From an uncultured Oscillospiraceae bacterium (GTDB lineage Bacteria > Bacillota > Clostridia > Oscillospirales > Oscillospiraceae), in the NCBI GenBank assembly GCA_947599875.1, contig CANQFV010000005.1:29469-93468 (forward strand): DNA of 64,000 nt, in the 5' to 3' direction. The stretch's first letter is position 1. Each line of letters begins with the position of its first letter. Shown here one piece after another: positions 54,501-60,967 of the stretch. The notes under the pieces are model-generated. The model worked only from the letters and a program-made list of their open reading frames with translations, was not told where the DNA came from and did no database searches. Both the position numbers and the translations under genes were made by a program.

Positions 54501-56777
54501 AAGGAGCTGCTCTACAACAACAACCAGATCTACAGCAACCTGTGCGATGAAACGCACATGCAAGACGGAACGATCCATGACCACAAGATCGTGGCCAGCG
54601 GGTACGCCCTGTTCTCCTCCGGGAAGGGCGCACAGGACAGACTGGGTAACTTGACCGCGCAGGTTACTGGACTTATAGAGACTACGCACACCGACGACAG
54701 CGGAATCCAGCAGGCCGTGAGCCAGGCGCTGGCCGCGATGTGCCCGGACAAGAACGTGAGCGGCGCGGTGATCAGGGTGTATAATACGCCTGAAACCGGC
54801 AAAGCGGATGCGCAGACGCTGGTGCTGTATGACAGCACCTCGGCTGGGAAGAAGGTCTACTACACCGCAGGCTTCGGCGGCGTGTCGTATGATAAGGAAT
54901 TCGGTAAGGATGAAGGTCATCCCTTCCTGATCCGCACCCTCCAACAGCTGGACAACATCCCGGACAACACCAACGCGTTCTTCCAGCAGGGGCACGACCT
55001 GTACGGCAAGGACTATGGAACAACCTTCACCGGGGCCAAGAATTTCTCCGGAGGCTACGACGGCCGGGGATACCGGGTGCTTGACCTGGATATCAGCACC
55101 AAGGATTCCGGCAAGAACGCCGCGCTTTTTGAGAGCGTGAGCGGAAGCAATGGAAATGCCACCACCCTCCAGGGGATCATCCTCTTTAACCGGGCCAAGG
55201 ACGGCGGCTCCATCACCTCCGGCGGCTCCGTGGCGGCGGGGATCGTGGCCAGCGTCAGCGGCGACGTCAAGATGAAAAACTGCGCCGTGGCGGGCTATGT
55301 GTTTGATAAAAACTCCGTCACCGGCACCGATGGGGCCGTGGGCCCCCTGGTGGGCGTGGTGGAGTCCGGCGGCAAGCTGACGGTGGAGACGAGCCAGGCG
55401 GTGAACACCTTCAACGGGATCAGTGCCCAGTCCGTGGGCGGCCTTGTTGGCCGGGCCGACGGAGAAGTGGCCTCCATGACCCTCTGCTACGCCGGGGGCC
55501 AGGTGACGATGGCCTCAGGCCTGGACAAATACTCCGTGGGCGGCCTGGTGGGCCGGGGCACGGTGAAAGAAGTGAAACAGTGCTACGCCTACATGGACAT
55601 GAGCCGCCTCACAATCACGAAGGATGCTGCGAACAACCTCTACATGGATCCCAACGGGAATATGCGCGTCTACGCCCTGGCGCCGGTGACTGTCAGCGGG
55701 AGCGACACCAACATCGACTGGCAATCCTGCCGGTATCTGGGACGCGGCCTGCCCGAGGGCGCGGCGATGGAGAATGCAGCCGCTGGTTACGGCTACGGCT
55801 CCGGCCTGCCGCTCTATGACGCCAAGGCGGAGGTTCTAAATGAGGATAAGACCGCTACCGTGACCGCGACCATCACCAAGAGCCTGGGCACCTGGCTTGG
55901 AGAGCAGCATAAGACCGACCAAGAGATGGGGGAGCCTGTCAATATGGACGCCACCGCATTCCCGTTCCAGGCCGTGATGAAGTTCGGCGGGAAGTTCAAG
56001 AACAACTTCTATCACTACGGCGAGACTAAATACCCCACCTTCGGTCAGAGACCCACCTTCGGCATCTTCCTGGTGTACGGGAGTAGTGGTGATCCTCCCG
56101 GTGTGAAGGACAATAATTCGCCCTATTACCTCTTCGGAGTGACGGAGACTGGAACCGGAAAAGCATTGCTTAAGCCGACTATAGGGGGGCCTACGGGTAG
56201 TGAAAATCTTAAGACAGCCTACGGGCTGATGCTTCCCAAGGGGTACAAGGTTGAGAACACGGAATTTATCTTCAAGGTTGACAACGGGATTCACCATCAA
56301 GGCGGATCTATAATCGAGTACGATACGAATCTTGCATGGATCCAGCACAACTACCGGATATCGGATACAAACGGAAACGAGATCATCGGCAACTTCACCG
56401 TCAAAGCGAAGGACGGAAAACCGATGGCGATCTATCAGCCGGGGGCGACAAATCAGGATTACACAATTGAAGCTCCTTCAGATGCTAAACCGAAAGTTAA
56501 AGAAATGGTGAAAAGCTTGCTGGAGGCGGTACCAATTAAAACTGAAAATATTACTAATAAACCCAGTGGAATAGAAGACTATAGCCTGTTCTATTTCACG
56601 GTAGACAGTATTGCAGGAATGCATGGAAGTGAGGATGCCCCCACCGCCAACAGGAAGAGAGGGAATTTTATCATTAGCTTTTCCTATGACGGTACCGAAG
56701 AAATCGAGGTTCATCTCCCCGAGGGCGATGATCCTTATCAAGAGGAGAACTACTACATTGGCCCGAAGGAGAACTGA
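45528..56777 (+). CDS. Giant prepilin-like surface protein with GLUG-type beta-helix modules (probable pilus-borne adhesin)
   Basis: 3,749 residues. Class III prepilin start: leader MRVRGNEKNRGG, cleavage before Phe13, Glu17 at +5, helix to about residue 38. The rest is a chain of four related modules. Each has a Tyr-rich block with H(Y/H)GDW (residues 816, 1373, 2163, 2953), an IRS/IRT-QL entry (for example VIRSPRHLVNLS), then Gly-rich VGG(L/F)(V/A)G...GG repeats as in GLUG motifs (at least 15) and CYAGGHTVNG (three near copies plus variants). A different C-terminal domain covers about 3,440-3,749. GAGGTATTGCT precedes the ATG. Adhesive role is inferred from architecture. Confidence 0.85.
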   Translation: MRVRGNEKNRGGFSLAEVLIVVAILGILLAIALPNVLAAYRQLRLTELDDSARTIFVAAQNQLSALVAQGRDLKSAVGGEELNLSARAAGGGPATPATQTLYFISNDDSLHSSDTNNDSLHNILAGLSIDNELQLHNYVIEYCPETGAVYAVWYWEDAKFDYSKEAYKPFSSDKNARLKSGRLIGYYGGDKIDRTPYGQLPLPKVELINAEELRLRIGVPGDGVPGALDAGLRVDVKVNGKSIIEGAKVQTLHNSGDNYYTVVLDTLHDQAKYPASNMDAPGLGWTYGKRFCEWTDVNNKPLSATPGEDITVTVVLWYEGTGNYLPQIVRVTGNSLFASVWETTEGKKVANIAYGRHLQNLDEGDDFCVIPPSTVSVQRPGSGVTGIKQATQIRDINFAMPNPNSPNNKEDDVYYWASTYPNKKFQTIYNVALAAYDGQQFEIRNINITDLGGFCGLFNVPLNFDTNIEKLVIEDVTLVNATLYNSVDKGYLGGLVASDYVSSLTIKGCKIYNEYDKNKSDPESVKELLEDVNFSLNDLKVDENDPVYKKLLNMPGMIAINSTYAGGFVGTFGPYYGKAELSIQNSSISTVMIGDSIIGGLLGNAGGGSQDADVSVVIKNVYCSNFLCGTSSAGGMIGMSTAAEAVDIEDCYVTGEIMNGNNDRDRKIKGAGLSTEKPGGSTTTFTLARVYSAVRYVNPERFSSIYGTIESPSGNQSDTVFYLPQSGVTYNVGVIGAGNEISESDLRNLTKSGSDFTAANGWYVPPTAGAGNPAGVTFPYQLLSELKKDDSLTIPYPYPMLLAGDGTDPSAGPEPHYGDWLENNSNLFLLYYEKYKEGGYGFYSAAVEPDGANAPKVTALVNTLKAATPGVENNPLVVDDGYLLVSAINMDGQKYSVDGTEAATGLSSITTLDTEMENALKPLDILKDITGGLHVYTLDFGSDPIKYYTTVEVGGRSFAVNPHFACEAFDVTEDPMPPTNYDKFYDKPGVAGIGTTDGNPVPLPGVTDGTTDTKNVVIRSPRHLVNLSKYTRDNSVSAKAQTWDYIQLLDVDFDAWEKDLAGKSDTNRLYPIRLRDGGSYTGNRFRIENIYIGPENGTDTLVGLFDEVSGTTKLEGIRMHNASVKADNATVTAVGGLVGKMSGGTVTDCGIYVDRDKYIYKPGEPADTDLSVKNNAGNPVGGLIGQITGGTVENSFAAVKLYSGSNGTCGGFVGEMTGGTVTNCYAGGHTVNGKYVDISDGYNVSAGTGGTAGGFVGEYAGGTFGGICYSTCSADGVSVGQFAGKVSTSSGTIPVPAGVILYGIGLAHPKDTTGAAVTEEPYLTGKTAALQRSKTDFQTHPYDAALYAKRAGSTDPDYTKPLTFPYNTNLQEHYGDWVEPLMACYVERYADDPAGNAPDYGVYSAQVDSADANGIKAAMNTLAGERLVVADGYFLLSAVELTLDPNSDLERVENSSNNKVIDDDILKVGDEEYYVYTFRDDKQPLREDGNYYTAYTYNGDQYYFNFDLACEAFAIAQGVDPGLKTVLKKPDAKAQGDSDDVEGAAIRSARQLAQLGINTNDGTKTAELLQGLHYTQLVCVNYDKYEPDLMPKIKTSDGATYNHVPITLTKDAEYNGTGHTVRNVKPGTLVDGTLAESGLFGHVSDGAKLKEIVLINAKVEVTDSSAVMSNGEVTTPTGTHVLNAADVNVDSNSKTFSKEVNGIKFEGFTVGKNSENGANFVDSYAGKAFFELQGKMEVSGGTPSKAIKFEINKPTILKVWWSRKSEGSNNEKKFGIKEFNGTSLGATVKEISNKEGSDTGVISEFELTKSGIYCLGGIDDGARIYKIEVITGPSTVEGNKPTGAAMPSDGVYVGALAGLVDGSAIVKNCGVYVDEDPYNASYDKIDSAYGHFQVSNIKAPNSAENEGVGGLLGRADGAEVSTCFAAVKVTGVHFVGGFVGSLSGGTVENCYAGGHTVNGSYQTYDSTTRTATPVINILATDKDDTTDGADTGVGGFAGLVNGDVTFTGTNYTTCSVALENSPAISAVSGPKEETKLDDDQVNRVTEGTSIGMFFGRVKVDAKVTTDDAINYATGTLFVKGESVKRNATFKTPENIVVYAWDDTAKKWEKSEKQNIQYVTADEVYTNQYVTMLDPRTSATKDDASYDSTLGNVYPYELAGDQPHHGDWTERLNLVYYEVYDENRTIEVENLKSEDLVKAINDNKIGFYGELRGGRVINTLNYGDDVIVYDSGYMVVNNHADLGPLDIQLRSYYSKAGETNKNHYNSETIMKSVKVTGATGLDWAQYVYVIPFSVLNIAPSDHYYMLAFVNGVSYVFNPHFAGEAVNVGILTKEQMKTSTNLDNDFLKNIRVKPEFADAGTGTGAKTGVDGIVIRTSWNFSSLARYCRPANNGKSQEIVRKASIVQQMNLDFSEDNGYRQGRVYDGNDHNRFRMGSSGAYEYRAGANYAHGHAPVFLEGGSYDGQNHTISNIYLTNDSSGENNYAGLFVLKGAQLKDLDVENVWINSGKLSEDKTTGMPEEVYAGGIAAYMEGDKASITNVTIKDVRFDFHLIPVYKGDNDNKDQSKWEYNSYNKVPLKAVGGAVGMIKGGALDNVLVSGVTMTFDGSNDISYYGVDHEGTGDDAKLTKDSLDVQKHTSSDTTIKENARDGQYAPSAIKDENAPISIGGAIGEIKSEGTNVSVNNVTVTDPLIKANMGTGNSVGGFVGKADGGEFKNYSSSVTGTGDDTRTVTITNSGVYLSEAKKSNFDQLDVVGVKSDAKGDDTVGGFAGQLGVNVAVEGDYSAIRVQGGKFVGGFAGKITGSHVKDCYSGGHTVNQAYEVDNYNVVGSGSSALVGGFAGSIDMGFQTGSSGNSALYMTGINYTTSSAQAAGATSRVGKFVGDTNTDELLTKMGDLKPTNYATGAVKGTTKTKDDITVSVIPDRDTTSAFGTYPYDTHLTGEDYPYGTNLSAHHGDWPDTVMTSGIAYWDKMEINGVTEFRVQVAGIDVTAKELLYNNNQIYSNLCDETHMQDGTIHDHKIVASGYALFSSGKGAQDRLGNLTAQVTGLIETTHTDDSGIQQAVSQALAAMCPDKNVSGAVIRVYNTPETGKADAQTLVLYDSTSAGKKVYYTAGFGGVSYDKEFGKDEGHPFLIRTLQQLDNIPDNTNAFFQQGHDLYGKDYGTTFTGAKNFSGGYDGRGYRVLDLDISTKDSGKNAALFESVSGSNGNATTLQGIILFNRAKDGGSITSGGSVAAGIVASVSGDVKMKNCAVAGYVFDKNSVTGTDGAVGPLVGVVESGGKLTVETSQAVNTFNGISAQSVGGLVGRADGEVASMTLCYAGGQVTMASGLDKYSVGGLVGRGTVKEVKQCYAYMDMSRLTITKDAANNLYMDPNGNMRVYALAPVTVSGSDTNIDWQSCRYLGRGLPEGAAMENAAAGYGYGSGLPLYDAKAEVLNEDKTATVTATITKSLGTWLGEQHKTDQEMGEPVNMDATAFPFQAVMKFGGKFKNNFYHYGETKYPTFGQRPTFGIFLVYGSSGDPPGVKDNNSPYYLFGVTETGTGKALLKPTIGGPTGSENLKTAYGLMLPKGYKVENTEFIFKVDNGIHHQGGSIIEYDTNLAWIQHNYRISDTNGNEIIGNFTVKAKDGKPMAIYQPGATNQDYTIEAPSDAKPKVKEMVKSLLEAVPIKTENITNKPSGIEDYSLFYFTVDSIAGMHGSEDAPTANRKRGNFIISFSYDGTEEIEVHLPEGDDPYQEENYYIGPKEN

Positions 56778-56804
56778 CAAAACCATTCAGGAGGTGACGC
56801 GCCC

Positions 56805-57539
56805 GTGCGTCCGTGGCAAAAACTGAATAGCCGCCGCGGCGCGTCCATCCTGTTCGCCATCCTCATCTTTATGATGTGCATCCTGGCGGGCACCGCCGCC
56901 CTCACCGCCGCGTCGGCCAACTCCGGCAGATACGCCCACATGAAGGCCGACCAGCAGCGCTACCTGTCCGTGGCCTCCGCCGCCCAGCTGCTGACGGAGG
57001 AGTTCACCCGGAACTCCTTCACCGCCAATCTGAATGTGACGGAGACCAGGGACAAAGATATGGTCACATCGAGAGAGGTCGAGAAGGGCGGCACCGCGAC
57101 GGATGAGGGCATCGAATTCGGGGGGGAGCTGGCGGGGCTGCTGAAGGAGTATTTCAGCAAGCTCTGCTGGGCTGACGCCGGGGTTAAAGACCCGGCACCG
57201 GGGCTGGCGGGCGGTACATATGATCGGCCCGCCGACCCCTTTAGAACGACACTGACCCTGAAGGCAGAGGGCATGGACGACGTGACGGCGGAGCTGGAGG
57301 TCAACGGCTACGACGTGACCATCGTGCTGTACGCCGGGGCGAAGGACTCCTACCGCACCCAGATCCGCCTCACCGCCATGAAGACGGAAAACGTGACAAA
57401 CATGAATAAGAAGTTTACAGAGGACGACAAAGTGATCACCACCTGGGTCAGCGAAGTCACCGTGCGCTGGCCGGAGGAGAACGTGATCGTGACGGCCCAG
57501 TCCGGCGGAGCTTCGGCGGGGGGAGGCAGCAACGGATGA
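56805..57539 (+). CDS. PilX-like minor pilin component
   Basis: 244 residues. Starts MRPWQKLNSRRG then ASILFAILIFMMCILAGTAAL, a pilin-like helix without the Glu at +5, as in PilX-type proteins. An extracellular domain follows (LTLKAEGMDDVTAELEVNGY). GTG 56805 follows AGGAGGTGACGC. Four-base overlap with the next gene. Confidence 0.75.
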   Translation: MRPWQKLNSRRGASILFAILIFMMCILAGTAALTAASANSGRYAHMKADQQRYLSVASAAQLLTEEFTRNSFTANLNVTETRDKDMVTSREVEKGGTATDEGIEFGGELAGLLKEYFSKLCWADAGVKDPAPGLAGGTYDRPADPFRTTLTLKAEGMDDVTAELEVNGYDVTIVLYAGAKDSYRTQIRLTAMKTENVTNMNKKFTEDDKVITTWVSEVTVRWPEENVIVTAQSGGASAGGGSNG

Positions 57540-57874
57540 AAAACGTGCTTGCTAAAATCCGCTCCCGCTCCGGGGAGAGCCTGGCCGAGGTGCTTGTGGC
57601 CATGCTGATCATCCTCCTGGCGGCGCTGCTGCTGATGAGCATGGTGTCCGCCTCCGGGAATATCGACATGCAGGTGAAGGAGCAGGACAGCAGCTTCTAC
57701 GACGCCCTGAGCCGGCTGGAGAAGAAGGCCGGGGCGGGAGAAACAGGAAAAGTAGTCACCGTCACGGATGAAACCGGGACAAAAATTGAAATAGAGGTCA
57801 AAGTCTACACCCAGGACGGGATGCGCGCCTATGAAAAGGGCGCGCCCGCGGTCACGCCGGGATCGGGAGGTTGA
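57536..57874 (+). CDS. Minor prepilin (PilV/PulI-like)
   Basis: 112 residues. Prepilin motif RSRSG then ESLAEVLVAMLIILLAALLL, cleavage after Gly13, Glu18 at +5. A short domain follows with KVVTVTDETGTKIEIEV. Overlaps the PilX-like gene by 4 nt and precedes the PilW-like gene by 4 nt. Confidence 0.8.
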   Translation: MKNVLAKIRSRSGESLAEVLVAMLIILLAALLLMSMVSASGNIDMQVKEQDSSFYDALSRLEKKAGAGETGKVVTVTDETGTKIEIEVKVYTQDGMRAYEKGAPAVTPGSGG

Positions 57875-57878
57875 CGCT

Positions 57879-58376
57879 ATGAGAAAGCTTGCGAAAAAGG
57901 CCGGCTTCTCCCTGGCGGAGACGCTGATCACCGTGGCAGTCCTGGCCATCGTCACCGCCGGCGGCGCGGCTGTCACCGGGCAGATCATCAGCACCCGCAC
58001 CGCCATGATCCAGGCCGCGGACTCCCAGGTGCTGGCGTCCACCGCCCTGGAGGCCCTGGCCGACGAGATCCGCTTCGGCCAGGAGCTTGAGGTGGAAGCC
58101 GACGAAAAGTCGATCCGGCTCTACAGCACCATCTTCGGGTACGAGGCCAAGATTTCCCTGGACAGCAACGGCAGGATCGTCATTACGGAGCAGGGCGGCA
58201 CCAGCAGCGATGTGAAACAGCTCCTGGCGGGCAAGGCGTACACGGGGCTGCGGATCGACGATCTGAAGTTTGAGGAGGTATCCGGCAACGTCACCATTTC
58301 GCTGAAGGTGGTGGGGAGAAACGGGGTGCTGTGGGAAGACAGCCTCACCGTCCGGCCCCTGAACAAAGTCACATAA
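57879..58376 (+). CDS. Minor prepilin (PilW/PulJ-like)
   Basis: 165 residues. Leader MRKLAKKAG, cleavage before Phe10 (FSLAETLITVAVLAIVTAGG), Glu14 at +5. Head domain LYSTIFGYEAKISLDSNGR and SLKVVGRNGVLWEDSLTV. ATG 57879 follows GGGAGGTTGACGC. The three minor pilins plus the giant protein probably form a pilus-tip or initiation complex (inference). Confidence 0.82.
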   Translation: MRKLAKKAGFSLAETLITVAVLAIVTAGGAAVTGQIISTRTAMIQAADSQVLASTALEALADEIRFGQELEVEADEKSIRLYSTIFGYEAKISLDSNGRIVITEQGGTSSDVKQLLAGKAYTGLRIDDLKFEEVSGNVTISLKVVGRNGVLWEDSLTVRPLNKVT

Positions 58377-58389
58377 AAACCGGCTGAAC

Positions 58390-58425
58390 CCTCCCCAAAA
58401 TCGGGGAGGGCGGCGCTGTTTTATG
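58390..58425 (+). terminator. Terminator-like hairpin behind the minor pilins
   Basis: CCCTCCCC pairs with GGGGAGGG (58390-58411), followed a few bases later by TGTTTTATG. Ends the pilus unit before the signalling genes. Confidence 0.55.
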
Positions 58426-58459
58426 AAACATCCAAGAAAAAAGCAGGAAAGGCACAAAA

Positions 58460-60583
58460 ATGGCAGGGAAAAACAAGCAAAAGATCCTTATTGTGGACGA
58501 TTCCGAGATGAACCGCTCCATACTGGCGGATATGCTGGGGGAGGAATACGATATACTGGAGGCCGAGGACGGCGTCCAGGCCGTGGGCATCCTGAACAAG
58601 CGGGCCTCGGAGCTGAGCCTGGTGCTGCTGGACATCGTCATGCCCAGGCTTGACGGCTTCGGCGTGCTGTCGGCGATGAACACAAACGGCTGGATCACCG
58701 ACGTGCCGGTGATCATGGTGTCGGCGGAGTCCGGCTCCAAGCAGGTGGAGCGGGCGTATGAGCTGGGGGTCACGGATTTTATCAACCGGCCCTTTGACGC
58801 CCTGGTGGTGCGGCGGCGCGTGGTGAACACCATCCTGCTGTACGCCAAGCAGAAGCGCCTTATCGGCATGGTGGAGGATCAGATCTATGAGACGGAGCAG
58901 AGAAGCTCCCTGATGATCGACATTCTCAGTCACATCGTGGAATTCCGCAACGGCGAGAGCGGCCTGCACATCCTCCATGTGCGCACGCTGACGGCTATGC
59001 TGCTGAATTTGGTGGCGGCCAAGACGGACAAATATAACCTGACGCCAAGGGAGATCTCGCTGATCTCCACGGCATCGGCCCTCCACGACGTGGGGAAGAT
59101 CGCCATCGACGGGGCCATTTTGAATAAGCCGGGGCGGCTGACCCAGGAGGAGTTCTCCGTCATGAAGACCCACACCACCGTGGGGGCGGAGATGCTCCAG
59201 GCCGCCGTGCCGGGCTGGATGACGGATGAGGAGTACGAGCTGATGAAGACCCACACCACCGCCGGGGCGGAGATGCTGGCCAGGCTCCCCGTCCAGCACG
59301 GGGAGGATCTGGTCAAGGTGGCCTACGAGATCTGCCGCTGGCACCATGAGCGCTGGGACGGGCGGGGCTATCCCGACGGGTTGAGGGGGGACGACATCCC
59401 CATCGCCGCCCAGGTGGTGAGCCTGGCGGATGTGTACGACGCCCTGACAAGCCCCCGGGTCTACAAGCCCGCCATCCCCCACGACCAGGCGCTGGAAATG
59501 ATCCTGGACGGCCAGTGCGGCCAGTTCAACCCCATGCTGCTGGAGTGCCTCACCGAGAACGCGGAGAAGATCCAGACGGCCCTCCAGGGGGACGCGGCGG
59601 AGGAGATCCAGCAGCGCAACCTGCGCAGTATCTCCGAGGAGGCCCTGCGGGGTGAGGGCGGCGCCGTGTCCGAGCGGACGCTGCGGCTTTTGGATTACGA
59701 GCGGATGAAGTACCGCTTCTTCGCCGCCATGAGCGAGGAGATCCAGTTTGAGTACACCGTATCCCCCAGTATGGTGACGCTGTCCGCCTACGGCTCCAAG
59801 ATGCTGGGCCTGGAGGAGATCTTTATGGATCCCCAGACGGATCAGCGGCTCATCAATGTGCTGGGGCAGAAGACGCTGGACGAGATCATCGCCTGCCAGA
59901 GGAATTCCACACCGGAGAGGCCCGATTCCACCATCGAGTTTTTGGCCCATCTGGACGGGGAGAGCCGCTGGTTCCGGGTGATCACACGCTCCGTCTGGAC
60001 AAACGACGCGCCCCCCAAATACACCGGTATGCTGGGCAAGGCCATCGACATCCACGAGGAGCGGATGAAGCTGCGGGAGCTGGAGGAAAAGGCCTCCATC
60101 GACCCGCTGACGGGCCTTCTCAACCGGGCCAGCGCCAGGGAGCAGATGGAGAACCGGCTTCTCCTGCGCCCCAACGGCCGCTTCGCCCTGGCGGAGATCG
60201 ACCTGGACAACTTCAAGCGCGTCAACGACGAGCTGGGCCACATCTTCGGCGACCGGGTCCTCCAGGAGCTGGCCGGGCGGATGAAGCACGCGGTGCGAAG
60301 CTCCGATATCTGCTGCCGCGCCGGGGGAGAGGAGTTCTTCCTGTTCCTGGAATACAATACGGACATTGAACGGACGGTGGAGCGTATCTTCCACAGCCTG
60401 TGCTTTGAGCTGGAGGGGCGCTCTGTCACCGTGTCGATGGGTGTGGCTCTCACGGGGTGCGTGGGCCCGAGCTATGAGGAGCTGTACCACGCGGCGGACC
60501 TGGCCCTGTACCATGTGAAAAACAACGGGAAAAACGGATTTTGCTTCTATGACGAATCCATGAAAGAGAAGGAGGAAAGGTAA
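58460..60583 (+). CDS. Response regulator with HD-GYP, PAS and GGDEF domains
   Basis: 707 residues. Receiver domain 8-125 (ILIVDDSEMNR, phospho-Asp in LLDIVMP). HD-GYP phosphodiesterase about 145-345 with HDVGK near 211 and HHERWDGRGYPDG. PAS-like domain about 405-530. GGDEF domain 545-700 with active GGEEF (622-626) and an RSSD inhibitory site five residues before it. Both making and breaking of cyclic-di-GMP are possible. A 27-residue segment of the HD-GYP domain is tandemly duplicated (228-254 and 255-281). Confidence 0.92.
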   Translation: MAGKNKQKILIVDDSEMNRSILADMLGEEYDILEAEDGVQAVGILNKRASELSLVLLDIVMPRLDGFGVLSAMNTNGWITDVPVIMVSAESGSKQVERAYELGVTDFINRPFDALVVRRRVVNTILLYAKQKRLIGMVEDQIYETEQRSSLMIDILSHIVEFRNGESGLHILHVRTLTAMLLNLVAAKTDKYNLTPREISLISTASALHDVGKIAIDGAILNKPGRLTQEEFSVMKTHTTVGAEMLQAAVPGWMTDEEYELMKTHTTAGAEMLARLPVQHGEDLVKVAYEICRWHHERWDGRGYPDGLRGDDIPIAAQVVSLADVYDALTSPRVYKPAIPHDQALEMILDGQCGQFNPMLLECLTENAEKIQTALQGDAAEEIQQRNLRSISEEALRGEGGAVSERTLRLLDYERMKYRFFAAMSEEIQFEYTVSPSMVTLSAYGSKMLGLEEIFMDPQTDQRLINVLGQKTLDEIIACQRNSTPERPDSTIEFLAHLDGESRWFRVITRSVWTNDAPPKYTGMLGKAIDIHEERMKLRELEEKASIDPLTGLLNRASAREQMENRLLLRPNGRFALAEIDLDNFKRVNDELGHIFGDRVLQELAGRMKHAVRSSDICCRAGGEEFFLFLEYNTDIERTVERIFHSLCFELEGRSVTVSMGVALTGCVGPSYEELYHAADLALYHVKNNGKNGFCFYDESMKEKEER

Positions 60584-60945
60584 TGACATTGCCAGAGTGC
60601 TACGGAAAGCTCCAGGGGGATTACGACGAGGTAGTCTCGCGCCTGAGAAGCGACCGGCTGATCCAGAAATTCGTTCTGAAATTCCTGGATGACGAAAGCT
60701 ATGCCAATCTCTGCGCCGCTATGGAGGCGGAGAACCGGGAGGAGGCCTTCCGCGCCGCCCACACCATCAAGGGCATGTGCCAGAACCTGAGCTTTACCCG
60801 CCTGGGCGAAAGCGCGCATCAGCTCACGGAGGCGCTGCGGAACACCTGGGGGGACAACGCCCAGGAGCTTTTCCGGCAGGTGCAGGCCGACTATGACCTG
60901 ACAGCCGGGGCCATAAAGGAGTTGAAGGCGCAGCTGGGGCTGTGA
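60583..60945 (+). CDS. Hpt phosphotransfer protein
   Basis: 120 residues, four-helix Hpt. Phospho-acceptor His60 in RAAHTIKGMCQNL. Start overlaps the stop of the preceding regulator (TAATG). Would pass phosphate between the hybrid kinase downstream and a receiver domain, making a complete phosphorelay in three adjoining genes. Confidence 0.92.
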   Translation: MTLPECYGKLQGDYDEVVSRLRSDRLIQKFVLKFLDDESYANLCAAMEAENREEAFRAAHTIKGMCQNLSFTRLGESAHQLTEALRNTWGDNAQELFRQVQADYDLTAGAIKELKAQLGL

Positions 60946-60967
60946 GGCGCGTTTTGAGGAGAATCGG

